Below are positions 5,346 to 5,915 of a stretch of 5,915 nucleotides of DNA, piece by piece (position 1 is the stretch's first letter; every line of letters begins with the position of its first letter). The DNA lies in NCBI GenBank assembly GCA_012515255.1, contig JAAYYR010000134.1:1-5915 (forward strand). The letters are read 5' to 3'. Origin of the DNA: Clostridia bacterium. Lineage in GTDB: Bacteria > Bacillota > Dehalobacteriia > UBA4068. The notes under the pieces were generated by a model that saw only the letters and a program-made list of their open reading frames with translations, made no database searches and was not told where the DNA came from. Both the position numbers and the translations under genes were made by a program.

Positions 5346-5915
5346 TGGCGCAAAGAGAAAGCCGCGCGGTCAGCGCGCCCGGCCCGGGCGGGCATGGCCG
5401 GGGAAAATTTGAAAAACCGCAAAACGCCAGGGCCACTTTGACCCGGCTGCTCAAATATTTGGGCCATTACCGGAGCCAACTGGCATTAATCGCCCTGGGC
5501 ATCATTATCAGCGCGCTCGCGGGCGTCGTCGGCACCTATTTTATCAAGCCGATCATCAATGATTATGTGGTGCCGCTGATTGGCCAACAGCATCCCGATC
5601 TGACGGGTCTGCTGCGATTGATCCTTGTGCTCGCCGCCATTTATGCATTAGGCATCGGCGCCGCCTATCTTTATCAGCGGCTGATGATCAATGTCTCCTC
5701 CGGCATCCTGCTTAGGCTGCGTACGGAAATGTATGAGCATATGATCCGGCTGCCGCTGCGCTATCATGACAGCCATGGCCGCGGCGAGCTGATGAGCCGC
5801 TACAGCAATGATACGGACAGCCTGCGCGAGATGCTTTCTCAGGGCCTGCCGCAATTATTCAACGGCCTGCTGACTATTATCAGCGTCTTTATCATGATGC
5901 TCGTTTTAAGCCCGC
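5345..5915 (+). CDS. ABC exporter half-transporter, TM288-like partner subunit, C-terminus cut by window edge
   Basis: The visible 190 residues are the start of an exporter membrane domain; the nucleotide-binding domain lies beyond the window. A hydrophilic N-terminus rich in Gly, Pro and basic residues (APGPGGHGRGKFEKP, 11-25) leads into TLTRLLKYL (31-39), the elbow helix typical of the TM288-like subunit. Membrane segments appear at about 45-70, 88-113 and 171-190. Between the second and third, LPLRYHDSHGRGELMSRYSN (136-155) is the first intracellular loop and coupling helix that contacts the nucleotide-binding domains. The start overlaps the stop of the preceding gene by one base, and an RBS lies 5 nt upstream. 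Because its neighbour has the degenerate ATP site, I infer that this subunit carries the catalytic Glu and His, which cannot be seen here. Substrate unknown. Gene pairs of this kind are common in Bacillota. Confidence 0.88.
   Translation, partial: MAQRESRAVSAPGPGGHGRGKFEKPQNARATLTRLLKYLGHYRSQLALIALGIIISALAGVVGTYFIKPIINDYVVPLIGQQHPDLTGLLRLILVLAAIYALGIGAAYLYQRLMINVSSGILLRLRTEMYEHMIRLPLRYHDSHGRGELMSRYSNDTDSLREMLSQGLPQLFNGLLTIISVFIMMLVLSP

Noticed and set aside
1..5915. CRISPR arrays, insertion sequences, tRNA or rRNA genes, defence or biosynthetic systems
   Set aside because: No regularly spaced long repeats, transposase motifs, terminal inverted repeats or RNA gene signatures are visible; all long coding regions are accounted for by known families.

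Overview
The window looks like ordinary chromosomal DNA from an endospore-forming member of the Bacillota. The strongest pointer is an alpha/beta-type small acid-soluble spore protein (SASP) at the left edge. Strong AGGAGG-type ribosome binding sites, a B. subtilis-type tetrameric cytidine deaminase with three Cys zinc ligands, and a TM287/288-like heterodimeric ABC exporter fit this. The coding DNA is GC-rich, so a high-GC clostridial or Negativicutes-like spore former is a reasonable guess, but genus or family cannot be settled from this sequence alone.

Layout. (1) Positions 1-245, minus strand: the SASP gene, running off the left edge, with a strong RBS and a plausible forespore sigma-G promoter. 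(2) Positions 246-635: a divergent intergenic region with an AT-rich island and several small inverted or direct repeats, but no convincing gene. (3) Positions 636-1761, plus strand: deoC and cdd, 25 bp apart, a pyrimidine deoxynucleoside salvage pair. (4) Positions 1786-3537: argS, behind its own near-consensus sigma-A promoter (TTGAAA-17-TATAAT) and a short leader. (5) Positions 3538-3614: a 77-bp spacer with two small hairpins. (6) Positions 3615-5915: two translationally coupled ABC exporter half-transporter genes (TAATG overlap). The first carries the degenerate ATP site; the second runs off the right edge before its nucleotide-binding domain.

How the genes work together. Cdd deaminates (deoxy)cytidine to (deoxy)uridine. 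After phosphorolysis and phosphopentomutase steps encoded elsewhere, DeoC splits deoxyribose-5-phosphate into acetaldehyde and glyceraldehyde-3-phosphate. ArgS charges tRNA-Arg and seems independently transcribed. The two ABC proteins should form one heterodimeric exporter, with unknown substrate.

I looked for an undescribed system and did not find one. Every gene belongs to a well-known family. The observations below are modest: noncoding structures around deoC and between argS and the exporter, a Gly/Cys tail on Cdd, a long Ser/Gln-rich SASP tail, and an altered Walker A motif in the degenerate ABC subunit.
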